From: Gammaproteobacteria bacterium | Lineage (GTDB): Bacteria; Pseudomonadota; Gammaproteobacteria; Steroidobacterales; Woeseiaceae | Direction: 5' to 3' | Assembly (NCBI GenBank): GCA_009937445.1 | Contig: JAACFM010000010.1 | Location: 1-43,216 of the forward strand | Length of the DNA: 43,216 bases | In this document: piece by piece, positions 29,757 through 38,524 of the stretch | How positions within the stretch are numbered: the first letter of the stretch is position 1 | How the letters are laid out: every line of letters starts with the position of its first letter | Position numbers and translations under genes: made by a program | Notes under the pieces: generated by a model | Database searches by the model: none | What the model was told of the DNA's origin: nothing | What the model saw: only the letters and a program-made list of their open reading frames with translations

Positions 29757-31138
29757 ACCGCTCGCAAGTACCAGTCGAAGTCCAGCTGACTGATGACATT
29801 ATGAAACTTGCGCTCTTCGGCTCGTCGATTCATCGCGTAGTACTTGCAATAGTCCTTGCCAAGATACTCGGGCAGCACTTTGCTGCGAGCGAACTTGTCG
29901 ATCGCGGTTTCCCAGCGATTCGGGATCTTCAGTTTCGGCGTTATGTGAGCGCCTTGTTCGACCATGACTCCAGGGTCGATCTTGTTCTTGAGGCCGTGGT
30001 GTACACCGGCGACTATGCTTGCCATGACAAGATAGGGATTCGCATCCGCACCCGATGTGCGATGTTCAAAGCGAAGGTTACTGGCATCTGATTCCGGAAT
30101 TCGTACCGCAACAACTCGATGATTTACGCCCCAGTTCGGCTCTACCGGTGCAAACATCTCGGGACGCAAGCGACGATAGGAATTGGCGTTCGGCGCGCCA
30201 ATCAAGGTTGCTTCGGGCATGATCTTCAGCAGTCCTCCGACCGCATGACGCAACCGGGCGGAGAAGGGCGGCACAGCCATCTTGTCCTTGCCCTGCGAGA
30301 AATAATTCTGACCCTGCCGGTCGACAATACTCATGTGAACGTGCAGGCCGCATCCCGCATCCTCTTCGAACGGTTTCGCCATGAAACAGGCGATGAATCC
30401 GTGCTTGCGCGCGGCCGCTTTGATAATGCGCTTCAGGAGCACGGCGTGGTCGCAAGCGAGCACCGCGTCATCAACGTGGTTCAGATTAATTTCAAACTGG
30501 CCCGCTGCATACTCTGAAATAGCCGCTTCAGCAGGAACGTTTTGAATTTTGCACCACTCGTAAACATCGTCCAGGAATTCCTCGACCTCGAACAGATCAT
30601 CGGGATGGTAGACCTGGGTGCCCGGCTGCGCGCGATCCGTTCCCGGTATTTTCGGTGCGCCGATCCTGACATCGGGAGCGTTCGCGTCGAGCAGGTAAAA
30701 TTCAAGTTCTGTCGCAACGACGGGTTTGAGTCCCATTTTTTGCAAGGGCTTTAGTGCATTTTCCAACACCGTTCGAGGGTCGCCGAAAAAATTCGAGCCG
30801 TCCTCTGCCTGCACCCGAAAAAAGGCTTGTCCCATCGGCTTGCGTGCCCATGGCACCGGCACGATCGAGCCTGGAACGAGTGCTGCCGGTAGGTCCGGGT
30901 CACCGTCGTCCTCGCCGTAGGGGATGCCTGAAACAGTCTCGCCCAATGTGGTCAGCAGCGTCGCGCCTGCGCAAAAAATGAAGCCGCCGTGACAACTTTT
31001 TTCGAAATCGTTCGGCCGAATTCGCTTGCCTTTCAGGATTCCGTTGAGATCAGGTATCAGAAGTTCCAGAGATTCAAAGTCACCGTGTTTTTTTTGTATC
31101 GCCCTGATTTCAGTGATTAAAGGGTTTCGTTTGGCCAT
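29753..31138 (-). CDS. Gamma-glutamyl-amine ligase (PuuA-like glutamine synthetase), copy 1
   Basis: 461 residues, with the GS catalytic fold lacking the features of ammonia-assimilating GlnA. PVVATELEFYLLDAN holds metal-binding glutamates, AAGQFEINLNHVDD and CGLHVHMSIVDRQGQNYF are the catalytic beta-strands, and VRIPESDASNLRFEHRTSGADANPYL binds ATP/glutamate. This matches PuuA/PauA-type enzymes, which join glutamate to putrescine or other amines using ATP. It stands alone on the minus strand, divergent from the IclR regulator gene. The exact amine is not readable from sequence. Confidence 0.9.
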   Translation of the reverse strand: MAKRNPLITEIRAIQKKHGDFESLELLIPDLNGILKGKRIRPNDFEKSCHGGFIFCAGATLLTTLGETVSGIPYGEDDGDPDLPAALVPGSIVPVPWARKPMGQAFFRVQAEDGSNFFGDPRTVLENALKPLQKMGLKPVVATELEFYLLDANAPDVRIGAPKIPGTDRAQPGTQVYHPDDLFEVEEFLDDVYEWCKIQNVPAEAAISEYAAGQFEINLNHVDDAVLACDHAVLLKRIIKAAARKHGFIACFMAKPFEEDAGCGLHVHMSIVDRQGQNYFSQGKDKMAVPPFSARLRHAVGGLLKIMPEATLIGAPNANSYRRLRPEMFAPVEPNWGVNHRVVAVRIPESDASNLRFEHRTSGADANPYLVMASIVAGVHHGLKNKIDPGVMVEQGAHITPKLKIPNRWETAIDKFARSKVLPEYLGKDYCKYYAMNRRAEERKFHNVISQLDFDWYLRAV

Positions 31139-31211
31139 TTCTCAATCTCATTGTCGCGGATACAGGGAGAATCAACGATTTTCAGCGTGGCTGCAATAGG
31201 GAAGGAAATGC

Positions 31212-31244
31212 TATATTGTGAAATCCGAGTTCATTATATGGAAT
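31212..31244 (+). promoter_or_regulatory. iclR-type promoter and candidate operator
   Basis: An extended -10, TG-C-TATATT (TATATT 31212-31217), lies before the IclR gene. Downstream, 31229-31244 (GTTCATTATATGGAAT) matches the perfect palindrome GTTCCATATATGGAAC at 13 of 16 positions. That is a typical shape for IclR-family sites and suggests autoregulation. Confidence 0.4.
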
Positions 31245-31248
31245 AACA

Positions 31249-32004
31249 ATGCGCGATCAAGCACCTCCGCAGGGGGCTCAGGCAGCTCTAAGAGCCATTC
31301 GGCTGCTGAAGCTGTTCACAGCACAAGTGCCGGAATTGCGACTGGCCGAGATCAGTAGCCTTTCAGGTTTGAACAAGACCACGACCCACCGATTGCTGCA
31401 GGCTCTCCACAGTGAAGAACTTCTCGATCGCAATCCTGGCACAGGAGCGTATCGCCTGGGACCCGGGATGATGGCGTTAGGCGTGCAGGCTTTATCGAGT
31501 AATGATCTTCGCCTGCGAGCGCGGCCGCTACTGAGAAAACTGGCTGATGAAACGGGCGAGACCGCGACGCTCGAGGTGCCGATCGAAGACACGATGCTGA
31601 TTCTGGATGAGGTCACAAGTAAGCATTTTCTCGGCGCATCGGGCAACGTCGGTACACGCTGGCCTATTCATGCGACATCGACCGGCAAGGTTCTAATCGC
31701 GTTTGAACGACGTGGCCCGGCTCGACTGGGTCCTGAGCTGGCCTCCTTGACACCGAAGACGATTACGCAGTTTGATAAGCTCGAGAAAGAGCTTGGCGAT
31801 ATCCGGCGCCGTGGATTTGCCGAGGTGGTTGACGAACTCGAGGATGGGCTGTCAGGAGTGGCTGCAGTGGTCAGGGGCGGAATGGGCGAAGTACTGGGCG
31901 CGTTGTCTATCTGCGGGCCGAGCCAGCGGATGTCCGAAAACCGCCGGGCTCAACTTGGCCTGACTTTGTGCACGGTCGCGACACATTTACAGCCGCGGTA
32001 CTGA
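31249..32004 (+). CDS. IclR-family transcriptional regulator
   Basis: 251 residues. A winged helix-turn-helix (about 10-75; RAIRLLKLFTAQ, LAEISSLSGLNKTTTHRLLQALHS) precedes the IclR effector domain (about 90-248; RPLLRKLADETGETATLEV, RWPIHATSTGKVLIA, GFAEVVDELEDGLSGVAAVV). It is the first gene of a forward run with the NhaC-like carrier (19 bases on), the PuuD-like hydrolase and the second PuuA-like ligase. It probably controls these, and perhaps the divergent ligase, in response to an amine or degradation intermediate. Confidence 0.93.
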   Translation: MRDQAPPQGAQAALRAIRLLKLFTAQVPELRLAEISSLSGLNKTTTHRLLQALHSEELLDRNPGTGAYRLGPGMMALGVQALSSNDLRLRARPLLRKLADETGETATLEVPIEDTMLILDEVTSKHFLGASGNVGTRWPIHATSTGKVLIAFERRGPARLGPELASLTPKTITQFDKLEKELGDIRRRGFAEVVDELEDGLSGVAAVVRGGMGEVLGALSICGPSQRMSENRRAQLGLTLCTVATHLQPRY

Positions 32005-32023
32005 TCCGTTTTGCCGTGATAAG

Positions 32024-33943
32024 ATGCGCATCGATAGTCAGCGCAGGAATAATCATATTAATACTCGCAAGCTGGTCCGTAGAAACCTGTTAATCACCAC
32101 CTCTGTCGTCGGATTTCTGGCAGCGCTCGTTTCATTTTCGGCTGATGCTATTGAAGTTGAGACACCGGCAGTTACTCTGCAGGGCGTCCCGATGGACTAT
32201 GTGGTTACCGGCGCGGAGTCTGGTCAAGCGGTACAGGTCACTATCGGCGAAATGGCATTCACAGCGAATGCTGACCAGGGCGGGAGCGCTTTGTTTGCCG
32301 ATGTCACTATCGAAGAGTCCGGTGAAAATAGCCTGGTTGCGTCGGCAGGAGAGGCTTCGGCAGAAGTGTCTCTGCGTGTCATTCCGGGATGGGTGTCGAT
32401 CCTGCCGGCGGTAGTGGCGATCGTCATTGCGCTCACACTTCGCAATGTTATCCCGGCATTGCTACTGGGTTTGTGGCTCGGAGCGACAGCCTTGCAGTCA
32501 TTCACGCTCAAGGGTGCCGGACTCGGGCTACTGGACAGTTTCCAGGTATTTGTCCGGGGTGCGCTCGCTGATTCAGACCGTGCGTCCATCGTCCTGTTTA
32601 CGATGATGATCGGCGGCATGGTCGGGATCATTACTCGTAACGGCGGGATGGCCAGTATTGTCTTGTCTATTGTTAGCCGAGCCAAAACGGCCATTGGTGG
32701 CCAGGTGGCAGTCTGGCTAATGGGACTGATGATTTTCTTTGACGACTACAGCAATACGCTGGTGGTCGGCAATACGGCCCGCTCCCTGACAGACCACCTG
32801 AAAATATCGCGGGAAAAACTCGCTTATATTGTCGATTCAACTGCGGCGCCGGTCGCGTGTATTGCGTTGATAACAACCTGGATCGGTTACCAGATCGGAC
32901 TGATTGATCAAAGTCTCGGGACTATCGAAGAACTCGCCGATATGGCGGCCTATACGGTTTTCATCCAGTCGATACCTTACAGTTTCTACCCGATTCTCGC
33001 GATTATGTTTGTGTTGATGATATCAGCCACCGGTCTTGATTTTGGCCCGATGTACAAAGCAGAGGTACGCGCCCGGAAAGGCACAGTGAAACCGGTATCG
33101 GCAGAGGTGCTTCCGGCCCTCGAGGGCGAGGAACTGATTCCCAAGGAAAATATTCCGTTGCGTGCATTCAACGCGTTCATACCAATAATCGTGATGATCG
33201 TTGCGCTGGGCGCGAGCCTGATATTACTTGGCGAAGGCGATTCTCTGACACAGATTCTCGAAACGACTGAACCCTACAAGGCGATGATGTATTCGTCGTT
33301 TGTCGGTGTATTGGTTGCCGCATCGTTAACCATCGGCCAGGGAATATTGTCTGTTCATGAAACGATTGACGCATGGTACGGCGGTCTGAGAGCGACGCTC
33401 TTTGGAATGATTATCCTGGTGTTGGCCTGGTCGTTGTCGGACGTTACAGCAGCGCTGAATACGGCCTCGTTCCTGGTGACAATGCTGGCCGGCTCACTGC
33501 CCGTTGCATTTATTCCTGCTATCGCATTCATTCTTGCCGCGATCACCGCATTTACGACCGGTACCAGTTGGGGAACGATGGCTATCCTGATGCCGCTGGT
33601 CATACCGTTGGCTTGGGCGGTTATGACCGTTGCTGGTATTGCGGACCCAAGCGGCATGCACATCTTGTATTCATCTGTGGCCTGCGTTCTGGCAGGTGCG
33701 GTTTGGGGAGACCATTGTTCGCCGATCTCGGATACGACGGTGTTGTCGTCGATAGCCAGCGGCTGCAACCACATTGAGCATGTGCGAACTCAGCTTCCTT
33801 ATGCTTTGCTGGTTGGCATCGCGGCATTACTGATTGGGACAATCCCGGGCGGTTTCGGCTTGCACCCGGCGATCTCCATACTCACAGGAATAGCGGTTCT
33901 GTATGCAGTATTGAGAACCATTGGACGACGCGCTGAGGCCTGA
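32024..33943 (+). CDS. NhaC-like Na+/H+ antiporter or exchanger with a secreted N-terminal domain
   Basis: 639 residues. A signal-anchor segment (about 22-42) precedes a hydrophilic, beta-rich domain (about 43-122), and only then comes the NhaC-type transporter (about 123-635; about 12 helices). The transporter contains FFDDYSNTLVVGNTARSLTD, STAAPVACIALITTWIGYQ and WGDHCSPISDTTVLSSIASGC, which are characteristic of the NhaC family. Some relatives exchange amino acids or amines rather than sodium. The extra N-terminal domain would sit in the periplasm. It is encoded 6 bases before the PuuD-like gene in a catabolic operon, which favours uptake or exchange of the pathway's substrate. Confidence 0.87.
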   Translation: MRIDSQRRNNHINTRKLVRRNLLITTSVVGFLAALVSFSADAIEVETPAVTLQGVPMDYVVTGAESGQAVQVTIGEMAFTANADQGGSALFADVTIEESGENSLVASAGEASAEVSLRVIPGWVSILPAVVAIVIALTLRNVIPALLLGLWLGATALQSFTLKGAGLGLLDSFQVFVRGALADSDRASIVLFTMMIGGMVGIITRNGGMASIVLSIVSRAKTAIGGQVAVWLMGLMIFFDDYSNTLVVGNTARSLTDHLKISREKLAYIVDSTAAPVACIALITTWIGYQIGLIDQSLGTIEELADMAAYTVFIQSIPYSFYPILAIMFVLMISATGLDFGPMYKAEVRARKGTVKPVSAEVLPALEGEELIPKENIPLRAFNAFIPIIVMIVALGASLILLGEGDSLTQILETTEPYKAMMYSSFVGVLVAASLTIGQGILSVHETIDAWYGGLRATLFGMIILVLAWSLSDVTAALNTASFLVTMLAGSLPVAFIPAIAFILAAITAFTTGTSWGTMAILMPLVIPLAWAVMTVAGIADPSGMHILYSSVACVLAGAVWGDHCSPISDTTVLSSIASGCNHIEHVRTQLPYALLVGIAALLIGTIPGGFGLHPAISILTGIAVLYAVLRTIGRRAEA

Positions 33944-33949
33944 ACACGA

Positions 33950-34708
33950 ATGGACAGAAAACCAATCATTGCGGTTCCGGCAGATCGACGTGTTCTACAT
34001 CCGCACCCGTCGCACCTCAGTGGCGAAAAATACATTAAAGCGCTGCTCAAGGGAGCCAACGCGCTGCCAATAATTGTGCCGTCACTGGCTGACTATATCG
34101 GCGTGGATGAAATACTCGAGTGCGTTGACGGCATCATGCTGACCGGCAGCTATTCCAATATCGAGCCACGACACTACGGCGATGATGACGCCGATCACGT
34201 CGGCGACGCTGATCCGCATAGAGATGCGATGGCGCTGCCGCTTGCGCTGCGTGCATTGGAGACTGGCGTTCCGTTGCTTGCCATTTGCCGCGGGCATCAG
34301 GAACTTAATGTCGCGTTGGGCGGGACTCTGCATCGAGATGTTGCTGCGGTGCCTGGCTACCACAGCCACCTGGAGAACAAGAGCGATCCACTGGACGTTC
34401 AATACGGTCCCTCGCATCCGGTGTCTTTGATGGAAGGGGGGCTGTTGCGGCCACTGGCCGGGTCGGATTCGGTCATGGTGAATTCGCTGCATGGGCAGGG
34501 AATCGCGCAGCTCGCTGACGACGTAACGGTTGAGGCTGTGGCCGACGACGGTCTGATCGAAGCATTCAGGGTAGACACTGCAGCGGGCTTTAATCTGTCC
34601 GTGCAATGGCACCCCGAGTGGCGAGTAAGCGAAAACGAATTTTCTATGGCAATTTTTGGGGCATTTGGCGATGCGTGCAGAGCTCGCGCGGCCAAACGAC
34701 AGGTGTAA
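33950..34708 (+). CDS. PuuD-like gamma-glutamyl-amine hydrolase (class I glutamine amidotransferase fold)
   Basis: 252 residues. Nucleophile C113 in ICRGHQELNVALGG, H221 and E223 in QWHPEW complete the triad. DGIMLTGSYSNIEPRHYG is the oxyanion-side motif of the gamma-glutamyl-GABA hydrolase family. The enzyme removes the gamma-glutamyl group from gamma-glutamyl-GABA or similar products at the end of a glutamylated polyamine route. It sits between the NhaC-like carrier and the second PuuA-like ligase, one base before the latter's GTG. Specificity is inferred from family and context. Confidence 0.9.
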   Translation: MDRKPIIAVPADRRVLHPHPSHLSGEKYIKALLKGANALPIIVPSLADYIGVDEILECVDGIMLTGSYSNIEPRHYGDDDADHVGDADPHRDAMALPLALRALETGVPLLAICRGHQELNVALGGTLHRDVAAVPGYHSHLENKSDPLDVQYGPSHPVSLMEGGLLRPLAGSDSVMVNSLHGQGIAQLADDVTVEAVADDGLIEAFRVDTAAGFNLSVQWHPEWRVSENEFSMAIFGAFGDACRARAAKRQV

Positions 34709-34709
34709 T

Positions 34710-36041
34710 GTGAGTAAAGACGAAATATTTCAACCGTGGTTACAGGAACGTCGGATCGAAGACGTCGAGGCGTTTGTTCCCGATATGGCCGGCTCAGCAC
34801 GTGGAAAAGTTGTACCCGCAGACAAGTTTGGTTCCGGCCAGATGAAGATGCCCGAAGCAATTTTTTCGCAGACCATCTCGGGCGACTATGTAGCGGATTC
34901 GGCCAATGTAGAAGATCGCGATATGTGGCTGGTGCCGGACTCGAAAACCTTGCGCCCCGTGCCGTGGGCGACGGATCCAACAGCGTCGGTCTTTCTGGAC
35001 TGCTATCACCGCGACGGATCGTTGGTCGCGAAGTCACCCCGTGCTGTTCTGCGCAGTATTCTTGCAAAGTACGAGGCGCGTGGATGGGAGCCAGTCGTCG
35101 CTCCGGAAGTCGAGTTTTACCTGCTGAGTCCGCATTCGGACCCAAATGCGGAAGCCGAGCCGCCAGAGGGCCGCCTGGGCTGGACCGAAGGCGCGCGTCA
35201 GCCGTACAGCATCGATACGATGAATGACTTCGAACCATTCATAAACACCGTTTACAGCTACTGTGAAGCACAGGGTATCCATATCGATACCTTGTCGCAG
35301 GAGATGGGACCAGCGCAATTTGAAATCAATTTCCTGCACGGCAACGCGATTGATCTTGCTGATCAGGTATTTCTGTTCAAACGAACAATCCGTGAAGCAG
35401 CCATCGAACATGAGATGCACGCGACGTTTCTGGCAAAACCGATGGCTGACGATGCGGGCAGTGCGTTACATATCCACCAAAGCATTATCGACAAAGACGG
35501 CAAGAATATTTTCTCCAATGATGACGGTTCGCCGAGTGATTTATTTTTCGGCTATCTCGGCGGCTTGCAGCGTTACATGCCAGAGGCAATGTTGGTCTTT
35601 GCGCCATACGTCAACTCGTTCCGCCGCTTCATGAATCCCGATTCTTCACCGGTCAACCTGGCCTGGGCGATTGATAATCGCACCGTTGGTCTGCGTGTTC
35701 CCGACTCTCCGCCAGATGCGCGTCGCGTCGAGAATCGCCTCGCGGGTTCTGATGTAAACCCGTATCTGGCTTTGGCGGGATCGCTGGCTTGCGGTTACCT
35801 CGGCATGCTTGAGGGACTGAAGCCGACTGACGCGACTGAGGGCAGCGCTTACGGCGGTGACTTTGATTTGCATCGGCACATTTTTTCAGCGATCGATGCG
35901 ATGCGTGAGAGCGAAGCGATGCGCAAGATGCTTGGCGATGAATTTGTTACGCTCTATACCGCGCTCAAAACCGACGAGCACAGGGAATTTCAAGAGATCA
36001 TCACGCCCTATGAGCGTGAAATTCTGATGTTCAACGTCTGA
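34710..36041 (+). CDS. Gamma-glutamyl-amine ligase (PuuA-like glutamine synthetase), copy 2
   Basis: 443 residues from GTG 34710 (AGGTG upstream, one base after the previous stop). The GS catalytic core is present: PVVAPEVEFYLLSPH, MGPAQFEINFLHGNAID, SALHIHQSIIDKDGKNIF, LRVPDSPPDARRVENRLAGSDVNPYL, and an N-terminal beta-grasp part with FVPDMAGSARGKVVP. It is clearly related to, but diverged from, the copy at 29753-31138, so the two probably glutamylate different amines. Its place behind the PuuD-like hydrolase and before the aminotransferase and ureohydrolase fits a putrescine, agmatine or related amine route. Confidence 0.91.
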   Translation: MSKDEIFQPWLQERRIEDVEAFVPDMAGSARGKVVPADKFGSGQMKMPEAIFSQTISGDYVADSANVEDRDMWLVPDSKTLRPVPWATDPTASVFLDCYHRDGSLVAKSPRAVLRSILAKYEARGWEPVVAPEVEFYLLSPHSDPNAEAEPPEGRLGWTEGARQPYSIDTMNDFEPFINTVYSYCEAQGIHIDTLSQEMGPAQFEINFLHGNAIDLADQVFLFKRTIREAAIEHEMHATFLAKPMADDAGSALHIHQSIIDKDGKNIFSNDDGSPSDLFFGYLGGLQRYMPEAMLVFAPYVNSFRRFMNPDSSPVNLAWAIDNRTVGLRVPDSPPDARRVENRLAGSDVNPYLALAGSLACGYLGMLEGLKPTDATEGSAYGGDFDLHRHIFSAIDAMRESEAMRKMLGDEFVTLYTALKTDEHREFQEIITPYEREILMFNV

Positions 36042-36150
36042 GAGGGCAGTCGTTTCAGTATGTGGACTGAGACTGACGCGCCAGTGTGCCGCCGTTAGAA
36101 TTCTTGAAAATTGATTATTGAAGGGCTTTTGGTGCCCAAACGAGGTTGAG

Positions 36151-37524
36151 ATGTCCGCAATTGAAAAGCGTTCACGGCAAGAATGGCAGGAACTGGACAA
36201 GAACCATCATCTGCATCCCTTTACTGACCACAAAGAACTGTATGAGCAACGTTCACGCATCATCACGCGTGCAGATGGCGTCTACATATTTGATGCAGAT
36301 GGCAACAAGATACTGGATGGAATGTCCGGGCTGTGGTGCGTAAATGCGGGCTATGGCCGCCAGGAACTTATCGACGCGGCGACTGAACAAATGAAGGAAT
36401 TGCCGTATTACAACAATTTCTTCCAGTGTGCCCACCCTCCGGTTATCGAGCTGTCTGCAATGCTGCAAGAGGTCAGTCAGCCGCAATTCAATCGGGTATT
36501 TTTCGCTGGATCCGGTTCCGAATCCAACGACACGATCGTTCGAATGGTGCGCACTTACTGGGACCTGATGGGACAGCCTGAACGACACACGATCATCAGT
36601 CGAGACAACGCCTATCACGGTTCGACAGTAGCGGCAGCGAGTCTGGGCGGCATGAAGGCCATGCACAAGCAGAGTGGATTGCCTATTCCGGGCATCGTTC
36701 ATGTCGATCAGCCTTACTGGTTTGGCAGTGATCAGTCACTGTCGCCCGATGAATTTGGACTAGCCGCTGCGCGAACAATTGAGGCGAAGATAAAGGAAGT
36801 GGGTGCCGACAAGGTTGCTGCATTCATCGGTGAGCCTGTTCAGGGCGCCGGCGGCGTCATTGTTCCGCCCGATTCCTACTGGCCTGAAGTTCAGAGGATT
36901 TGTGACGAGTACGGCATTCTGTTGATTTCGGACGAAGTCATTACGGGTTTTGGCCGACTGGGTGAATGGTTCGGTGCCGACTACTTTTCAACGCGTCCTG
37001 ATTTCATGCCGTTTGCAAAAGGCGTCACGTCAGGCTACCTGCCACTGGGTGGTGTGATGGTCAGCGACCGGGTTGCCGACGTGCTTATCGACAAGGCCGG
37101 CGAGTTTTTCCACGGCTATACCTATTCCGGACATCCTGTGGCGTGTGCTGTAGCGATTGCGAACCTGAAACTGATCCAGCGTGATCAGCTGGTGGAGCGA
37201 ATCCATGACGATATCGGTCCCTACCTGCAACAGAAATGGGCTGCGCTTGGCGACCACCCGTTGGTCGGCGACACGCGAATGGTCGGCTTAATGGGTGCAT
37301 TCGAACTCGTAAAGAACAAGAGCCCGTTGGAGCGTTTCGATGACAAGCAGGGTGTGGGTGGAATATGTCGCGACCACCTTATTGCTAATGGCCTTTGTAT
37401 GCGCGCGGTTGGCAATACGATTATATGCGCGCCACCGTTCATCCTCTCGCACGCTGAAGCAGACGAGCTGATCGAAACAGCATGGAAGGCACTCGACCTG
37501 ACGCAGAAAACGGTCTCGGCTTAA
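36151..37524 (+). CDS. Class III (omega-amino acid/polyamine:pyruvate) aminotransferase
   Basis: 457 residues from ATG 36151 (GAGG ribosome site). It is a PLP enzyme of the SpuC/omega-amino-acid transaminase group. Visible motifs are GMSGLWCVNAGYGRQELIDA, FFAGSGSESNDTIVRM, ISRDNAYHGSTVAAASLGG, ISDEVITGFGRLGEWFGAD and PLP lysine K290 in FAKGVTSGYLPLGG. It should move the terminal amine of putrescine, GABA, beta-alanine or a guanidino-amine to pyruvate, giving an aldehyde. The aldehyde dehydrogenase that would follow is not in the window. There are 109 bases of gap upstream and 5 bases to the next gene. Confidence 0.92.
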   Translation: MSAIEKRSRQEWQELDKNHHLHPFTDHKELYEQRSRIITRADGVYIFDADGNKILDGMSGLWCVNAGYGRQELIDAATEQMKELPYYNNFFQCAHPPVIELSAMLQEVSQPQFNRVFFAGSGSESNDTIVRMVRTYWDLMGQPERHTIISRDNAYHGSTVAAASLGGMKAMHKQSGLPIPGIVHVDQPYWFGSDQSLSPDEFGLAAARTIEAKIKEVGADKVAAFIGEPVQGAGGVIVPPDSYWPEVQRICDEYGILLISDEVITGFGRLGEWFGADYFSTRPDFMPFAKGVTSGYLPLGGVMVSDRVADVLIDKAGEFFHGYTYSGHPVACAVAIANLKLIQRDQLVERIHDDIGPYLQQKWAALGDHPLVGDTRMVGLMGAFELVKNKSPLERFDDKQGVGGICRDHLIANGLCMRAVGNTIICAPPFILSHAEADELIETAWKALDLTQKTVSA

Positions 37525-37529
37525 GGCTT

Positions 37530-38480
37530 GTGGATAAATTCAGCAATGATCACGCAATAACCCGTAAGGAGCTGCGCGGTACAACGCCCGAACCCACCTA
37601 CGGTGGCGTAACATCATTCATGCGTCGCAAGTACTCCAAGGACATGAGTGGCGTTGATGTCGCGGTCCTGGGCGTACCGTTTGATACGGCGACAACCAAT
37701 CGATCCGGAACACGGTTGGGCCCGCGCGCTATTCGAAATGCGTCAACCATCATGGCGTGGGAACGACCTTACGGCATGGAGTTCGATCCATTTGATCGTC
37801 TGGCGGTTGTTGATGCGGGTGATGCGCACTTCGATTTTGGTCGCCCGGAAAAAGTGCCTGATGAAATCGAAAACGCAGCCTTCAATTTGATTTCCCAAGG
37901 TCCGGGCCTACTTGCTCTGGGTGGGGATCACTTTATTTCCTACCCGCTGATCAAGGCTCACGTCAAAAAGTATGGCGGTCCGATTTCGATTCTGCACTTC
38001 GATGCACACACTGATACATGGCAAGACGAAAACGATCGTATTGATCACGGCACTATGTTCTGGTGGGCGGCGAAGCAGGGACTCATTAATCCGGCGACAT
38101 CGGTTCAGGTCGGCATTCGGACTCAAAACTCAGATACGCTGGGTTTCAATATCATTGATGCTCGGTCCGTACATTCGCAATCGATTGAGGCGACCGCAGC
38201 CGCGGTGCGAAAGCACCTCGGTGATACACCCGTTTACCTGACGTTCGATATTGATTGCCTTGATCCAAGTTACGCGCCAGGGACTGGAACACCCGTGTGC
38301 GGCGGGTTGACGAGCCATCAGGCAATATCAATTCTGCGTGGCCTGCAGGGTATCAATGTGATCGGTATGGACGTTGTTGAAGTCGCACCAGCCTACGATG
38401 TTGGCGAGATTACCGCGTTGGCGGCCAGTCACCTGGCGATGGAAATGTTGTATCTGTACGCCAATCGTCCTGCGGTCTGA
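37530..38480 (+). CDS. Agmatinase-family ureohydrolase
   Basis: 316 residues from GTG 37530 (TAAGG 7 bases upstream, at the aminotransferase stop). A longer frame from 37482 would overlap that gene and has no family match. The six dimanganese ligands are all visible: H134 (GGDH), D158, H160 and D162 (HFDAHTD), and D240 and D242 (FDIDCLDPSYAPGTGTP). The enzyme hydrolyses a guanidino group to urea plus amine. Agmatine, 4-guanidinobutyrate, another guanidino acid or even guanidine itself are possible substrates for this family. Context of amine ligases and a transaminase fits agmatine or guanidinobutyrate. Confidence 0.9.
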   Translation: MDKFSNDHAITRKELRGTTPEPTYGGVTSFMRRKYSKDMSGVDVAVLGVPFDTATTNRSGTRLGPRAIRNASTIMAWERPYGMEFDPFDRLAVVDAGDAHFDFGRPEKVPDEIENAAFNLISQGPGLLALGGDHFISYPLIKAHVKKYGGPISILHFDAHTDTWQDENDRIDHGTMFWWAAKQGLINPATSVQVGIRTQNSDTLGFNIIDARSVHSQSIEATAAAVRKHLGDTPVYLTFDIDCLDPSYAPGTGTPVCGGLTSHQAISILRGLQGINVIGMDVVEVAPAYDVGEITALAASHLAMEMLYLYANRPAV

Positions 38481-38489
38481 GGGAACGAC

Positions 38490-38524
38490 AATGCCGCTAT
38501 GCTGTGCTTGACCTTGGCGGCATT
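38490..38524. repeat. 8-bp inverted repeat between convergent genes
   Basis: AATGCCGC (38490-38497) and GCGGCATT (38517-38524) form a perfect stem around 19 bases, spanning the stop of the TetR gene and 10 bases after the ureohydrolase stop. There is no T tract on either side, so it is at best a weak bidirectional terminator. Confidence 0.35.
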
